Source: Candidatus Kapaibacterium sp.
GTDB taxonomy: Bacteria > Bacteroidota > Ignavibacteria > Kapaibacteriales > UBA2268
Direction: 5' to 3'
Assembly: GCA_023957315.1 (NCBI GenBank)
Contig: JAMLHE010000014.1
Coordinates: forward strand, 23,627-87,626
DNA length: 64,000 nt
Of the stretch, positions 55,550 to 64,000 are shown in pieces. Positions within the stretch are counted from its first letter, which is position 1. Every line of letters starts with the position of its first letter. Below the pieces are notes generated by a model. That model searched no databases. It had not been told where the DNA came from and was given only the letters and a program-made list of their open reading frames with translations. Made by a program: the position numbers and the translations under genes.

Positions 55550-56893
55550 CTACAACTTTATAAATTTTTGAATTTGATTTCCAATTCTGATGAAATACAT
55601 TCCGGGCGCTAAAGATGAAACATTAATTCTGTTGCTTTGCGATTCCAAATTGACTGATAGCACAGTTTCACCAAGCAAATTCAAAATGCTAATCTCCAAA
55701 CCTTCCGAAGTTTGGATTGTAATATAATCACTTGCAGGATTGGGGAAGATATTGTATTGCAATTCATCAGTTCTGTCATTAACGCTTGTGGGATCAAACG
55801 TTAGTTTCAATACCAAACCTAACTTCATATCTCCTATTAAAATTGTTTTTTCATCTAAGAACTCAACAGTCCAAATTGAAATTCCTAATACGGTAGGTGT
55901 ATATATATATTCCCAAGTGTCACCTCCATCAAATGTATAATATAGGAACCCTGTGTGATAGGACACCCCAAAATTATTATCAAAAAATTTAACATGGTTT
56001 AAGGAACCATTAAATTTCTCGGGATTCCCAATAACTTCTTTCCATGTCAATCCATCATCAGTAGATTTAATCATCCATTCGTAATAGTAATTAGGAGGGT
56101 TTTCATTATGAATCACAATAGCACCACTGATTAAAATGTTATGGTTGGGTGTAATTGTAAAATTTAAAGGCCTCCCTCCAGTTATTTTTGTTACAATTTG
56201 CCAAGATAATCCACCATCTAATGTTTTCAAAAGATAATTTGAACCATAGTATCCGGAATAACTGCTTATTGATGTAAGTAAGTAATAAATATTATTGTCA
56301 ATAACTTTAATGTTCGAATTGCTAAGATAAAAACTTGTATCATAATCAAATTTAGAGATATCTGGAGCTATTTGCTGCCACGTTTGTCCTTTGTCCGGTG
56401 ATTTAAAAACATTAAATCCGGCGCATGTTAGTATTATATTATCATTATAATCAAGGCTTCTAACAATAGAAGATGTGCCAAATATTGTATCATTTATAAA
56501 TTTATTATTTTGTTTATCTATCTTACTAATAATTCCACCTGTCCTGCCCATAAATATTTCATTATCAATGGCAACAGCAGAATATGGAATCGCTGAACCT
56601 GGAAATTCACGTGCTTTCATGGAGTCTTCTGTCCAGAAATATGGAGTTGTATCTCTTACAGTAAGGGCAAAATTTGCACCTAAATCAGTAGATTGGAATA
56701 CATAATTATCTGCATAATCATGTCTCACACTGACCCATATTTGTTGTTGATTAGTTGTAATTGTTCTCACAAAAAGATGTTTATCATCATTAATCTTGTT
56801 TTTAAAATCATATAAAGTATCTGCTTTGAATTGACAAAACAATAATCCAAAGGAAAATGAAATTTGTATCAAAATAATTAAAAGGAATTTCAT
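55550..56893 (-). CDS. Secreted Asp-box protein with T9SS sorting domain
   Basis: Signal peptide at 1-20 (FLLIILIQISFSFGLLFCQ). A YCF48/BNR-type propeller with Asp-box-like repeats (STDLGANF, SPDKGQTW, TLDGGLSW, STDDGLTW, TFDGGDTW) fills residues about 25-365. Type A T9SS domain at about 375-447: NIFPNPASDYITI, ISILNLLGETV, LAPGMYFIRIG. Function unknown; extracellular. Shorter relative of the 1003-aa Asp-box protein at 12725. Confidence 0.87.
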   Translation of the reverse strand: MKFLLIILIQISFSFGLLFCQFKADTLYDFKNKINDDKHLFVRTITTNQQQIWVSVRHDYADNYVFQSTDLGANFALTVRDTTPYFWTEDSMKAREFPGSAIPYSAVAIDNEIFMGRTGGIISKIDKQNNKFINDTIFGTSSIVRSLDYNDNIILTCAGFNVFKSPDKGQTWQQIAPDISKFDYDTSFYLSNSNIKVIDNNIYYLLTSISSYSGYYGSNYLLKTLDGGLSWQIVTKITGGRPLNFTITPNHNILISGAIVIHNENPPNYYYEWMIKSTDDGLTWKEVIGNPEKFNGSLNHVKFFDNNFGVSYHTGFLYYTFDGGDTWEYIYTPTVLGISIWTVEFLDEKTILIGDMKLGLVLKLTFDPTSVNDRTDELQYNIFPNPASDYITIQTSEGLEISILNLLGETVLSVNLESQSNRINVSSLAPGMYFIRIGNQIQKFIKL

Positions 56894-56920
56894 ATTAGCC
56901 TCGTATAAATTAAAATTTTA

Positions 56921-56955
56921 AGAGAACCCAGCCCATTAGACTGGGTCCTCTTTTT
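56921..56955. terminator. Hairpin terminator
   Basis: Stem AGAGAACCCAG / CTGGGTCCTCT (one mismatch), 9-nt loop, five T on the plus side. It lies just beyond the stop of the minus-strand gene split by the IS3 element. Confidence 0.7.
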
Positions 56956-56973
56956 AAAAGAAGTTCAAATACC

Positions 56974-57246
56974 TCAATATTTGATGAATTTTCCATTTTC
57001 AACTATTAAATTAGATTCATCAATTACGCGATAAAAATAAATACCTTTCAATAAATCAAAATCAGGATTTAAGTTTGAAGATATTTTTATTGAAGAGATT
57101 AATCTACCGTTTATATCAAATATATGAAGTAGATGACCATCGAACTTTTGATTCATCCTTTCGAACAAATTGTCATACTCAACATTCACAAAATCAGTAC
57201 CACATCCAAAAATAGACCTTTTTTCCGGCGGACCTTCCTCTAAATT
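56974..57246 (-). pseudogene. 3' part of an IS-split T9SS protein gene (sorting domain)
   Basis: Ninety codons plus stop, continuous in frame from the IS3 left junction. Reads NLEEGPPEKRSIFGCGTDF, then a linker, and a sorting domain (LLHIFDINGRLISSI, LLKGIYFYRVI, NGKFIKY). Removing the IS and one copy of the target TAT joins this exactly in frame to the 219-codon 5' part at 58524-59180, giving a 309-aa protein. On its own it has no signal peptide and is not expected to be exported. Confidence 0.88.
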
Positions 57247-57287
57247 TATTGATCTTCCCCCAGTTTTGTGTACACAAATATAAGAGA

Positions 57288-58160
57288 TTATTTGTTACTA
57301 AAAAATTGTTGTTCAAATTCTAGCGGAGATAAATAATTCAAACTGGAATGCATCCTATGTCTGTTATAGAACACTTCAATATACTCGAATATCATCATCT
57401 CAGCTTCACTCCTTGTTTTAAATCGTGTTTGGTAAACTAATTCCATTTTTAATGTATGGAAAAATGTTTCTGTTATTGCATTGTCATAACAATTGCCTTT
57501 TCTACTCATACTTTGCGATATATGATTATTTTCAAGCAGATTGCGTACCTCGTTGCTTGCGTATTGCACACCTCTATCTGAGTGAAAAATCAATCCTTGC
57601 TTGGGCTTCCTTTCCGTGATTGACTTTTCTATCGCAGAATGTACAAACGCTTTGCTTAATCTTGTGTCAACTCGCCAGCTGATTATCTGTCTTGTAAATA
57701 TGTCAATTACAACGACTAGATAAAGCCAGCCTTCTCGTGTCCAGATATATGTTATATCCGATGCCCATACTTTATTTGGGCTTATTGTTGTAAAATTCTG
57801 TTTTAATTGATTCTCAGCCACCGGAAGACTATGATTTGAATTGGTAGCTGCTTTAAATTCTCGCTTTACGACTGATTTTAAAGATTGCTCTCGCATCAGT
57901 CTTGCAACCTTGTTCTTACCTATCATGATGCCTTTTACGACGCAATGCCTGTGTTATTCTGGGCGACCCGTAAACTCATATTCTTTTCAAATATCTCCTT
58001 TATTTCTTTATTAATTAATTTGTCTGCATTCTTCGATTGCTTGTTTCATCTTTGCTTGTATTTATAGTACCCAGCTCGTTGATACTCCTATTGCCCGGCA
58101 TATTCTCAATACTGCATATTCTGAGCAGTGCTTTTCCACAAAGGAGTATTTATCTTCTAT
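57288..58160 (-). pseudogene. IS3-family orfB transposase, frameshifted
   Basis: The C-terminal 212 codons (57288-57926) hold the DDE catalytic core: ASDITYIWTREGW (first D), IFHSDRGVQYAS (second D) and DNAITETFFHTLK (E). The N-terminal part is readable only in pieces: IEDKYSFVEKHCSEYAVLRIC from 58157, then a frame change near STSG-YYKYKQR (about 58070), a stop, and further shifts before KGIMIGKNKVA at about 57926. At least three indels break the gene, so the element cannot make an intact transposase unless these are sequencing errors. Confidence 0.85.
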
Positions 58161-58447
58161 TCTTTTGAAAATATGCCGAGTGCTTTTTTTAATATGTCTC
58201 GCTCCTCTTTTAAAACCCGATTCTCTCGCTTAAGCCTTGTAAGCTCTGAATCTATAGGGCTTTGGTGTCCTTTACCGGGGAATGCACCTTCAGCATCTTT
58301 CAAATACCGTTGCTTCCAGAGATGCAAGGTATTTTCGTTTATACCAAGTTCTCTTGATAATTCCGATATTCGCTTTTGTTTGCTTAATATCAGTTTTACA
58401 GTATTTATTTTAAATTCTTTGTCGTATGTTCTTTTTACTTTTTCCAT
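58157..58447 (-). CDS. IS3-family orfA (HTH_Tnp_1)
   Basis: 96 aa with the helix-turn-helix of IS3 OrfA (FKINTVKLILSKQKRISELS, LGINENTLHLWKQRY) and a C-terminal leucine-zipper-like coiled coil (LKRENRVLKEERDILKKAL). Ends FSKE just before the expected frameshift zone into orfB. Intact, but its partner is broken. Confidence 0.92.
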   Translation of the reverse strand: MEKVKRTYDKEFKINTVKLILSKQKRISELSRELGINENTLHLWKQRYLKDAEGAFPGKGHQSPIDSELTRLKRENRVLKEERDILKKALGIFSKE

Positions 58448-58520
58448 TTTTGACCTCCGTTTTTCTCAAATCTAACTAGTTTTCATCTCTTTTCCTAATG
58501 TCCACTCTATTGGGGGAAGG

Positions 58521-59180
58521 TCATATCATATCACAATAATAGTAACAAGGTTTTGTATCATGTGCACAGTTTGGTGGTGCACCTTCAGGTATATAGGCTT
58601 TAACTAATGTAAAGACATTTACATCATTCACCTGAGTTACATGATATTTTTTCCAACAACAATTTTCACTGAAGTTTGGACAATATTCAATTATTACTTG
58701 ACCCTCTACAGTTAGTTTTCCCCAACATGATACATTCACTGCTCGCCAAACTGCAGTATCAAGTGGATTAATTCCATATTCACCAACCATCCAATTATAA
58801 ACTTTCTTCAATGCAATGTTGTAAAGTCCAAATATATTAAGTTGGTCTAAACACATATTATTGCAATTTTCATGGTAAGAGATGCTTTTGATTTGACAAT
58901 CATATTCACTAATTTGACCATATGGAGGATTTGGATCGGGACATTCGGCGTGCCTATGCCAAAATTGAATTACTAAATTATGATTAAAACAGTCAGGCGG
59001 CGTTGTAGGACAAATGTCCCCTAACCTCATGGTTATCGTTTCTAATTGCCAAATGCTTAATGGACAATCCATCCAACATGGTGGCGGTTCATACTGACTA
59101 TACAGTTTGGGTGCAATTGAATGAACTATAAATAGCACCCCTATCAAAAATAAATATTTTTTTTTCATGTTAATACTCAA
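58521..59180 (-). pseudogene. 5' part of an IS-split T9SS protein gene
   Basis: 219 codons: signal peptide at about 5-28 (KKKYLFLIGVLFIVHSIAPKLYS), then a Cys-rich region (about 18 cysteines: PPPCWMDCP, CPTTPPDC, NCNNMCLDQL, SENCCWKK, CYYYCDM) of no recognised family. The stop is the TGA formed by the first three bases of the IS3 end. The T9SS sorting domain lies beyond the IS at 56974-57246. If translated, the product would be a truncated protein lacking its export/anchoring signal. Confidence 0.85.
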
Positions 59181-59467
59181 TTTTTTTTATAAATTTTTAT
59201 TATTTAAAACAAAAAGCAAATACACGTCGAATTTCCCGCGTTGGGTATTCAGACCACCCCCAAAGCTCCCCGTGCTATGGGTGTTCATCGCACAATCACA
59301 TCCTACCTCGCTCAACAGTGAGTGAATACGATTTATAGTATGTCAATGAACTTTGCGAGAGTTTGGTTATTAAACTGAGACTATGATTCTTGTGTGTTTC
59401 AAGTGTATTTGAATGTGGAAAAGTTCTGTGCAATAGGATACAATAAGATTTTAGCATCTCGTCGCTC
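59181..59467. other. Gene-less spacer upstream of the split gene
   Basis: 287 bp before the microsatellite. The part at 59225-59330 is richer in GC than its surroundings and has short C-runs, but I could not fold it into a tRNA and recognise no gene. It would contain the promoter of the split T9SS gene. Confidence 0.4.
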
Positions 59468-59571
59468 CTCTGTAGCTCTGTAGCTCTGTAGCTCTGTAGC
59501 TCTGTAGCTCTGTAGCTCTGTAGCTCTGTAGCTCTGTAGCTCTGTAGCTCTGTAGCTCTGTAGCTCTGTAG
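59468..59571. repeat. Octanucleotide microsatellite (CTCTGTAG)13
   Basis: Thirteen perfect copies of CTCTGTAG in 104 bp. The unit is not a multiple of three, so every frame cycles through three phases. The frame running across it (a TELQSYRA repeat) is a by-product. Confidence 0.95.
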
Positions 59572-59746
59572 AAATCCCTATTTTACAAATTTTCAACATC
59601 AATTGTCTTTATTGTATGTCTGTACATTGCTAATATATAAAAAAATTCTTATTTCCAAATAAAAATTGAAAATATTTTGCAAAAAATTTGACTTTTTTTC
59701 AAAACAGATTGTTTGTTGATGCTACATTTGAGGTATATGAATAAAT

Positions 59747-59783
59747 AAAACTTCGTTATACTTTAAAAGCATAACGAAGTTTT
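59747..59783. terminator. Long hairpin beside the IS1182-like element
   Basis: 13-bp perfect stem AAAACTTCGTTAT / ATAACGAAGTTTT, 11-nt loop. It ends 3 bp before the left terminal repeat of the IS1182-like element. Terminator function is possible, but no gene ends here. Confidence 0.45.
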
Positions 59784-59786
59784 GCG

Positions 59787-61605
59787 GAGGCTGTCTCACA
59801 AGGGCAGCCTCTTTGGCTTTCAATAAGGTGATAAAATGGGACTAATTGTTATAATAAGTATTCTAAATTTAATAATTGGACTAGAAATGAGTATTATTCC
59901 ATTTTTGGTATGTTTTGATGCTAATTTGAGGCAATTTTTGATGGGAAAGTGAGATATTTTGCTATTTTAAGCTACAAATTTGCTCAGATTGTGGGCTAGA
60001 GCCAATAGTCCAACTTCGATTTCTACTTTTTCTTTGCCTCCTCAGTAAAAAATCTTCTAAATTGTTTGTTGTGTTTGATATTGCCAAAAACCCGCTTCTG
60101 GTTCAATTGGTCGTCGTTTTCGTTTTTTCACACCTTCATGACCTATCAGTCGGGATTTTGCTTTTTTGCTCTTTAGTCGTTTTGCTTCTTTGTTTATTTC
60201 TATCGTTCGATTGTCAGCTCCTTCGTGATAAGCCGCCTGCAGCGCAGCAACTGACGCAGTTTTTGGCTCTATATCGGCTAACTATTTGTTTGTATCCGTT
60301 CAAAGTTATTTTTTCTTTCTCTCCGATATTTTCCATCGCTTGACCCATTGGGCAATAGTAACAGTCCTGTTCTTCGTTGTAATATAGATTGTCGGACTTG
60401 CTGATGTCTTTCTGCCACTTGCTTTTCTGCTCTTTATGAAAATAATTGTATTTGATATAGGCTTTCTCGATATTATTGTCTTCTGCATATTTGTAATTCT
60501 CATGACTCCTATAACCTGCATCAGTTGTGATTGAATTAGATATTCACGATATTGGCGTTTATATGGATTCTATATGTTCAACAAATGTTGAAGTGTCTCC
60601 GGGTGTTTGATGAATGCTGTAATTGACCACTATTTGGATTGTTTGTACTTATTTGCCAGTTGTAAGCAGCTTTTAGTTGTCCGTTTTGCATGCGGTCTTC
60701 TCTTTCATTCGCATAAATACTGCATCAGGGTCGGTTTTTGAACAACTGTTGCGACCGTTCATTTGCTTTTCGTATGCTTCATATTTCCTTAATTGTTCAG
60801 ACCAAGTTTTCTTCACTCTTGTCAGTTTAGCGCGTACATTTTTATCAATCTTTTTTTACCAATACTTTATTTATTTCTTCTATTGTTTCAGTTATACTCT
60901 CGGGATTTATCTCTTCATAGCTCTGTGGTCGGACGTCTCGCATTTTCTGCGCTTACCTGAAGTGCGTATTTCCACAATTCATTGACTTGTTGTAATATTT
61001 TTTCTTTACGGGTTCGGATATTTTTACCCCTAAACAAAACTGTATTTATTGGCATTTGCTTCCTATTTTCGTGCCGTCTGGTATATATCTTTAATATCCA
61101 AAATTCCGGCTTCATGAAATAGCATTACTACTTTAGAGAATACTTCTTTTCAAGCCGCTTGCCAAGCGTTTATCATGGAAGCGATTGATTGTATTGTGAT
61201 CCGGCTTTTGCATACCGCTTAGCCACATATAATGAATATTTTCTGCACTAAATTTTCTATTCTTCGGCTTGAATAGACATTATTCATATAAGCATATACG
61301 AGTATTTTCAGAAGCATTCTCGGGCTGTAGCTGGTAGCTCCGCCACCGATGTAATTGTTTTCGATATCGCTTATATCAATTTCATCAATAATTTTATTAT
61401 CATCCAATGGATGAGTCTCTTAATCATTTTCATCCATGATGAGATACAGAAACGCTAAGATTTGATTTGATGAATAATAACTGCATCTTGACAGCACTGC
61501 TAACTTATTGTTGATTACAGCTGTTATGACGCTATTTTGCACCTAGTATTTTCTCGTATTTTTCCACAAAAATATAAAAAATGGCTGCCCTTATGAGACA
61601 GCCTC
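59787..61605 (-). mobile_element. Decayed IS1182-family element
   Basis: About 1.82 kb bounded by 23-bp inverted repeats (GAGGCTGTCTCA...GGGCAGCC at 59787-59809, and its complement at 61583-61605) with one mismatch. The interior carries a minus-strand transposase broken by many frameshifts. The element is therefore a dead copy, though its ends are well preserved. Confidence 0.85.
60040..61433 (-). pseudogene. IS1182-family transposase remnant
   Basis: Reading in shifting frames on the minus strand gives IDISDIENNYIGGGATSYSP and RMLLKILVYAYMNNVYSSRR (61407-61219), MWLSGMQKPDHNTINRF (about 61230-61180), HEAGILDIKDIY (about 61110), EKILQQVNELWKYALQVSAE (about 60995), then TTDAGYRSHENYKYAEDNN (about 60520), YIKYNYFHKEQKSKW and CYYCPMGQ (about 60360). 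These follow the order of IS1182 transposases. Multiple frameshifts and stops make it non-functional. Confidence 0.85.
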
Positions 61606-61607
61606 GC

Positions 61608-61650
61608 ATAAACAATTTTACTTAATCATTATCGGCATTGTACGAGTGTC
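61608..61650 (-). pseudogene. 43-bp copy of a T9SS gene 3' end
   Basis: Identical to 62779-62821, the end of the neighbouring reg-prop T9SS gene: codons for DTRTMPIMIK and the stop at 61618, plus 10 bp beyond. It begins 3 bp from the right end of the IS1182-like element. Similarity ends after 61650, so only the tail of a former paralogue remains. Confidence 0.85.
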
Positions 61651-61809
61651 CTTATCCAGTTATTAAATCTTGCAATCTTAACAATATATTTGCAAAACTA
61701 CAGTATATAGTCGTTAGATTTTTTTTTTTACTATTGTAACATTTTAATGAATTTTGTGTTATATACTTGAATTAGTAACAATATTTTATCATATTATGGA
61801 AAAAATAAA

Positions 61810-62685
61810 ATGAAAACTGCATTATTAATAATCATGTTGATTATTGTTTTTACACACAATATCTTTTCTCAGTGTGCAGAGGAAAATACTCTATATTCAT
61901 TTACATTCGATGGCAAATCATACGAAATCGTACAAAAAGCAATGACATGGGCTGATGCCGCAGACTGTGCAGTAGAACGGGGCGGATACCTAACTATTAC
62001 CAATTCCTCCGAAGAGCAAAATGCTCTTTACGATGCCATTGTAAATGGCGCCAAAATACCCTGGAATTATACACAACTTCCAACAGGTGGAGGCATTGGT
62101 TATGTATGGATAGGTGCTACCGACCAAAATGAAGAAGGAAAATGGATATGGGACGGCAAAAATGAAGGTATGGGAATCCATTTTTGGTCAGGTGAAGGAA
62201 CTGCTGGTAAAGGTGATGGGTATGCAGTTGATAACGCATACCATAATTGGGGAGGTAAAAGTACAGGAACCATTAAAGAACCGGATAATTATGGCGGAAG
62301 TCAACATTATGCGGGTCTTGCGCTTGCAGGATGGCCCCTTGGTACTACGATGCTTGGAATTTCGGGCGAATGGAATGATTTAAGTGGTAGTTCTCAGTTG
62401 TATTTTATTATAGAATTTGACGAAACATCTCACATTAATCACGAATTCAATGCTATATATGCAAAAATTCACCCCAATCCAAGTTCGGGAGCAATTGCCA
62501 TATCTACGGATATCTCAAGTTATCAAGTACGAGTTATGAATTTGAATGGACAAACAATTTATTCCCGGAATCATACCACGTCAAATGCAAATATTGACTT
62601 GAATGGCTTCCCAAATGGGGTATATTTAGTGCATATATCAGATGGTAAAAGAGGTTCAATAAGCAAATTAATACTCGATAAATGA
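61810..62685 (+). CDS. Secreted C-type-lectin-like protein with T9SS sorting domain
   Basis: Signal peptide at 1-20 (LLIIMLIIVFTHNIFSQ). A C-type lectin-like domain at about 30-200: SYEIVQKAMTWADAADCAVERGG, split around a typical TWxxAxxxC start, then YLTITNSSEEQNAL, YVWIGATDQNEEGKWIW and the closing W-ND stretch GEWNDLSG. The type A T9SS domain at about 215-291 has IHPNPSSGAI, VRVMNLNGQTIY and FPNGVYLVHI. Such domains bind carbohydrate or protein ligands; Ca-binding residues are not clear. Probably a surface binding protein. Confidence 0.88.
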   Translation: MKTALLIIMLIIVFTHNIFSQCAEENTLYSFTFDGKSYEIVQKAMTWADAADCAVERGGYLTITNSSEEQNALYDAIVNGAKIPWNYTQLPTGGGIGYVWIGATDQNEEGKWIWDGKNEGMGIHFWSGEGTAGKGDGYAVDNAYHNWGGKSTGTIKEPDNYGGSQHYAGLALAGWPLGTTMLGISGEWNDLSGSSQLYFIIEFDETSHINHEFNAIYAKIHPNPSSGAIAISTDISSYQVRVMNLNGQTIYSRNHTTSNANIDLNGFPNGVYLVHISDGKRGSISKLILDK

Positions 62686-62750
62686 TATTAATATCCTAAA
62701 TTATTTGTTCAATTCACAAAAATGTCAAGGGAAAGATTATCGTGTTGCGT

Positions 62751-62775
62751 CCCGTCAGGTGTTACACCTGACGGG
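62751..62775. repeat. Perfect 11-bp hairpin between convergent genes
   Basis: CCCGTCAGGTG, loop TTA, CACCTGACGGG, without a T-run. It lies between the lectin-like gene and the convergent reg-prop gene. It could be a terminator without U-tract or a mobile palindrome. Confidence 0.8.
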
Positions 62776-62788
62776 AGTATAAACAATT

Positions 62789-64000
62789 TTACTTAATCAT
62801 TATCGGCATTGTACGAGTGTCACTGTTGTCTGTGACTACGAGATAGTAGTAGCCCGGACGGATTCCATCGGTTTCTATTTCGAGTATTGCAAGTCCGGTA
62901 AGCGGTTGATATGTTATGAAAGGTTCGATTTGTCTGATGCTTTTACCAAGATAATCGAATATTTCTACTTTCATGTTATCAATTGCGGCACGAGTTGCGG
63001 TAATTTCCACTTGTGCTCGGTCTTTGAAAGGATTTGGTCTGACTTGATTCATTAAGAATGATGGAACGCTTTCTGTTACCGATACTCCGAGAGGGTCATC
63101 CACTAAGAATCCACCTTTTATGCTCAAATAAGTAGCTCCGTTGCTCAGTTCATGTAATCCGTTAAAATATGAGTTATATTCAAACCCGTATTTAACCGGT
63201 TCAATCCTGAAATAATCATTGTTCTTATCAATAATAAAATAATGCTCTTTCATATCATAAGGTTCATTAAGAGTTCTAAAAGACCTTATAAAACACCATT
63301 TTCTAAGTTTGCTGTCAATACGAATACTATTTATTTGATATGCAGAGTCATTAGGGAATATTAAATCCCTGTCGAGTTCTACTTTTTCAATATTTTTCCC
63401 ATCAAAGTAAAAAAAGCTCTCGTAAAAAAGGTCATCTACTCTTAAAAATAACTTATCATCCCCATATTTTTGCATATCAGTAATAATGGGCATCAATGAC
63501 GGTATAAGTTCTTCTTCGCTTATGAAATTGTTAATTATCGTATCTTTTATGTATGTATAGTGGTACTCATGAGTTTCCAAATCTAAATATGCTAAATCGA
63601 ATTGGATAGTACGAAAGTATAATTTGTTATCAAGAGCTACTAAATTGGTTTGAGGGTGCTTTCCTAACATCATAATTTCATCTTCACTGAGATGTGATGC
63701 TAATGTATCAAGCTTTGTCCCATCATATTTAACAAAATTTGGATTAGGACCTCTTGAAATATAAATATCTCCATTATTATGTTTATACATAGAATGTATA
63801 AAAAATAATTTACTAAGAGGGTCAAAATTATTAAGTATATCATTATTTCTAATAAATTCGCTTCCATTGAACATAAATAATCCCTCGGTTGTGGTAATCC
63901 AAAGAACATTGTCGTTTTTATTTACATGGACTGCATCATGCAATAGTAAATATTGTGGTGGATTTATCCCCATTTCAGTATTTGAAAATTTGAGACATTT
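62789..64000 (-). CDS. Secreted two-component-propeller-like T9SS protein (5' end beyond window)
   Basis: The frame is open to the window edge; an internal ATG lies at 63973. The visible part has reg-prop-type repeats (KNDNVLWITTTEGLFMFNG, HNNGDIYISRG, DDKLFLRVDDLFY, HELSNGATYLSIKGG) of a beta-propeller, and ends with a T9SS type A domain (VRPNPFKDRAQVEI, VEIFDYLGKSIR, IRPGYYYLVV, PIMIK). Function unknown, extracellular. The last 33 coding bases recur at 61618-61650. Confidence 0.82.
   Translation of the reverse strand, partial: KCLKFSNTEMGINPPQYLLLHDAVHVNKNDNVLWITTTEGLFMFNGSEFIRNNDILNNFDPLSKLFFIHSMYKHNNGDIYISRGPNPNFVKYDGTKLDTLASHLSEDEIMMLGKHPQTNLVALDNKLYFRTIQFDLAYLDLETHEYHYTYIKDTIINNFISEEELIPSLMPIITDMQKYGDDKLFLRVDDLFYESFFYFDGKNIEKVELDRDLIFPNDSAYQINSIRIDSKLRKWCFIRSFRTLNEPYDMKEHYFIIDKNNDYFRIEPVKYGFEYNSYFNGLHELSNGATYLSIKGGFLVDDPLGVSVTESVPSFLMNQVRPNPFKDRAQVEITATRAAIDNMKVEIFDYLGKSIRQIEPFITYQPLTGLAILEIETDGIRPGYYYLVVTDNSDTRTMPIMIK

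Larger units (their letters stand above)
57250..58523 (-). mobile_element. IS3-family insertion sequence
   Basis: 1274 bp. Terminal inverted repeats on the minus strand start TGACCTTCCCCCA (58523 inward) and on the plus strand TGATCTTCCCCCA (57250 inward), one mismatch in 13. They have the 5'-TG...CA-3' ends typical of IS3. Flanked by a 3-bp target duplication TAT at 57247-57249 and 58524-58526. Contains orfA and a frameshifted orfB. It interrupts a T9SS protein gene. Confidence 0.93.

Noticed and set aside
59221..59340. Possible tRNA or structured RNA in the GC-richer spacer
   Set aside because: No cloverleaf, T-loop GGTTCGA or paired acceptor ends could be found.
59399..59602. 67-aa repeat protein (TELQSYRA)
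   Set aside because: It is the translation of the octanucleotide microsatellite; the flanking codons show no protein features.
60062..60985. Plus-strand hydrophobic frames within the IS1182-like element
   Set aside because: The minus strand shows IS1182 transposase motifs in order; the plus-strand frames are its complements.

Overview
The window looks like a chromosomal segment of a low-GC member of the Fibrobacterota-Chlorobiota-Bacteroidota group. The main evidence is the large number of secreted proteins ending in a type IX secretion (T9SS, Por) C-terminal sorting domain, plus a TonB-dependent receptor, DUF1573 proteins and a separate ftsQ-ftsA-ftsZ cluster. Many starts have a visible Shine-Dalgarno sequence (GGAG/AGGA), which is unlike typical Bacteroidia and fits a Chlorobi, Ignavibacteria or Kapabacteria-like lineage better. 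The lineage is an inference from gene content only.

Layout. 1-7.3 kb: an MscS channel cut by the window edge, then two tandem copies of a two-gene cassette of secreted proteins (a beta-helix protein plus a repeat/PKD protein). 7.5-12.3 kb: class V aminotransferase, pyruvate kinase, and a DUF438-hemerythrin-PAS / DUF1858-DUF2249 gene pair. 12.4-20.3 kb: a large T9SS Asp-box protein, a Cys/Met-metabolism PLP enzyme, a TonB receptor, and an HEFGH membrane protein lying between two 142-bp direct repeats. 20.5-22.3 kb: a DUF695-like lipoprotein and an IS200-type HUH transposase element set in arrays of palindromes, with a gene-less derivative beside it. 22.3-27.3 kb: UDP-glucuronate decarboxylase, an ABC exporter, RecG. 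27.3-34.7 kb: a broken 3' copy of a MATE gene, a 1510-aa T9SS protein, an inverted-repeat island holding relics, and the intact MATE gene. 34.9-38.5 kb: ftsQAZ. 38.5-55.5 kb: mainly core metabolism and maintenance (DUF1573, acyl-CoA dehydrogenase, a LolC/E-like permease, class I aldolase, pta-ackA, M20 peptidase, mtgA, mutS, clpC). 55.5-64 kb: accessory T9SS proteins broken up by an IS3-family element and a decayed IS1182-family element, with an octanucleotide microsatellite.

Working together: pyruvate kinase, class I aldolase and Pta-AckA belong to glycolysis and acetate/ATP overflow metabolism. FtsQ, FtsA and FtsZ form the divisome core. MtgA adds peptidoglycan synthesis. MutS, RecG and ClpC serve genome and protein quality control. 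The secreted proteins and the TonB receptor make up the surface/export layer.

No RNA genes or CRISPR arrays were found. The most informative structures are (i) the IS3 insertion at 57250-58523, which splits a T9SS gene that rejoins in frame when the element and one target copy are removed, (ii) the IS200 element with its deletion derivative and 47-bp palindrome arrays, (iii) the mosaic cassette duplication at 1.4-7.3 kb, and (iv) the inverted-repeat island at 32.7-33.3 kb.
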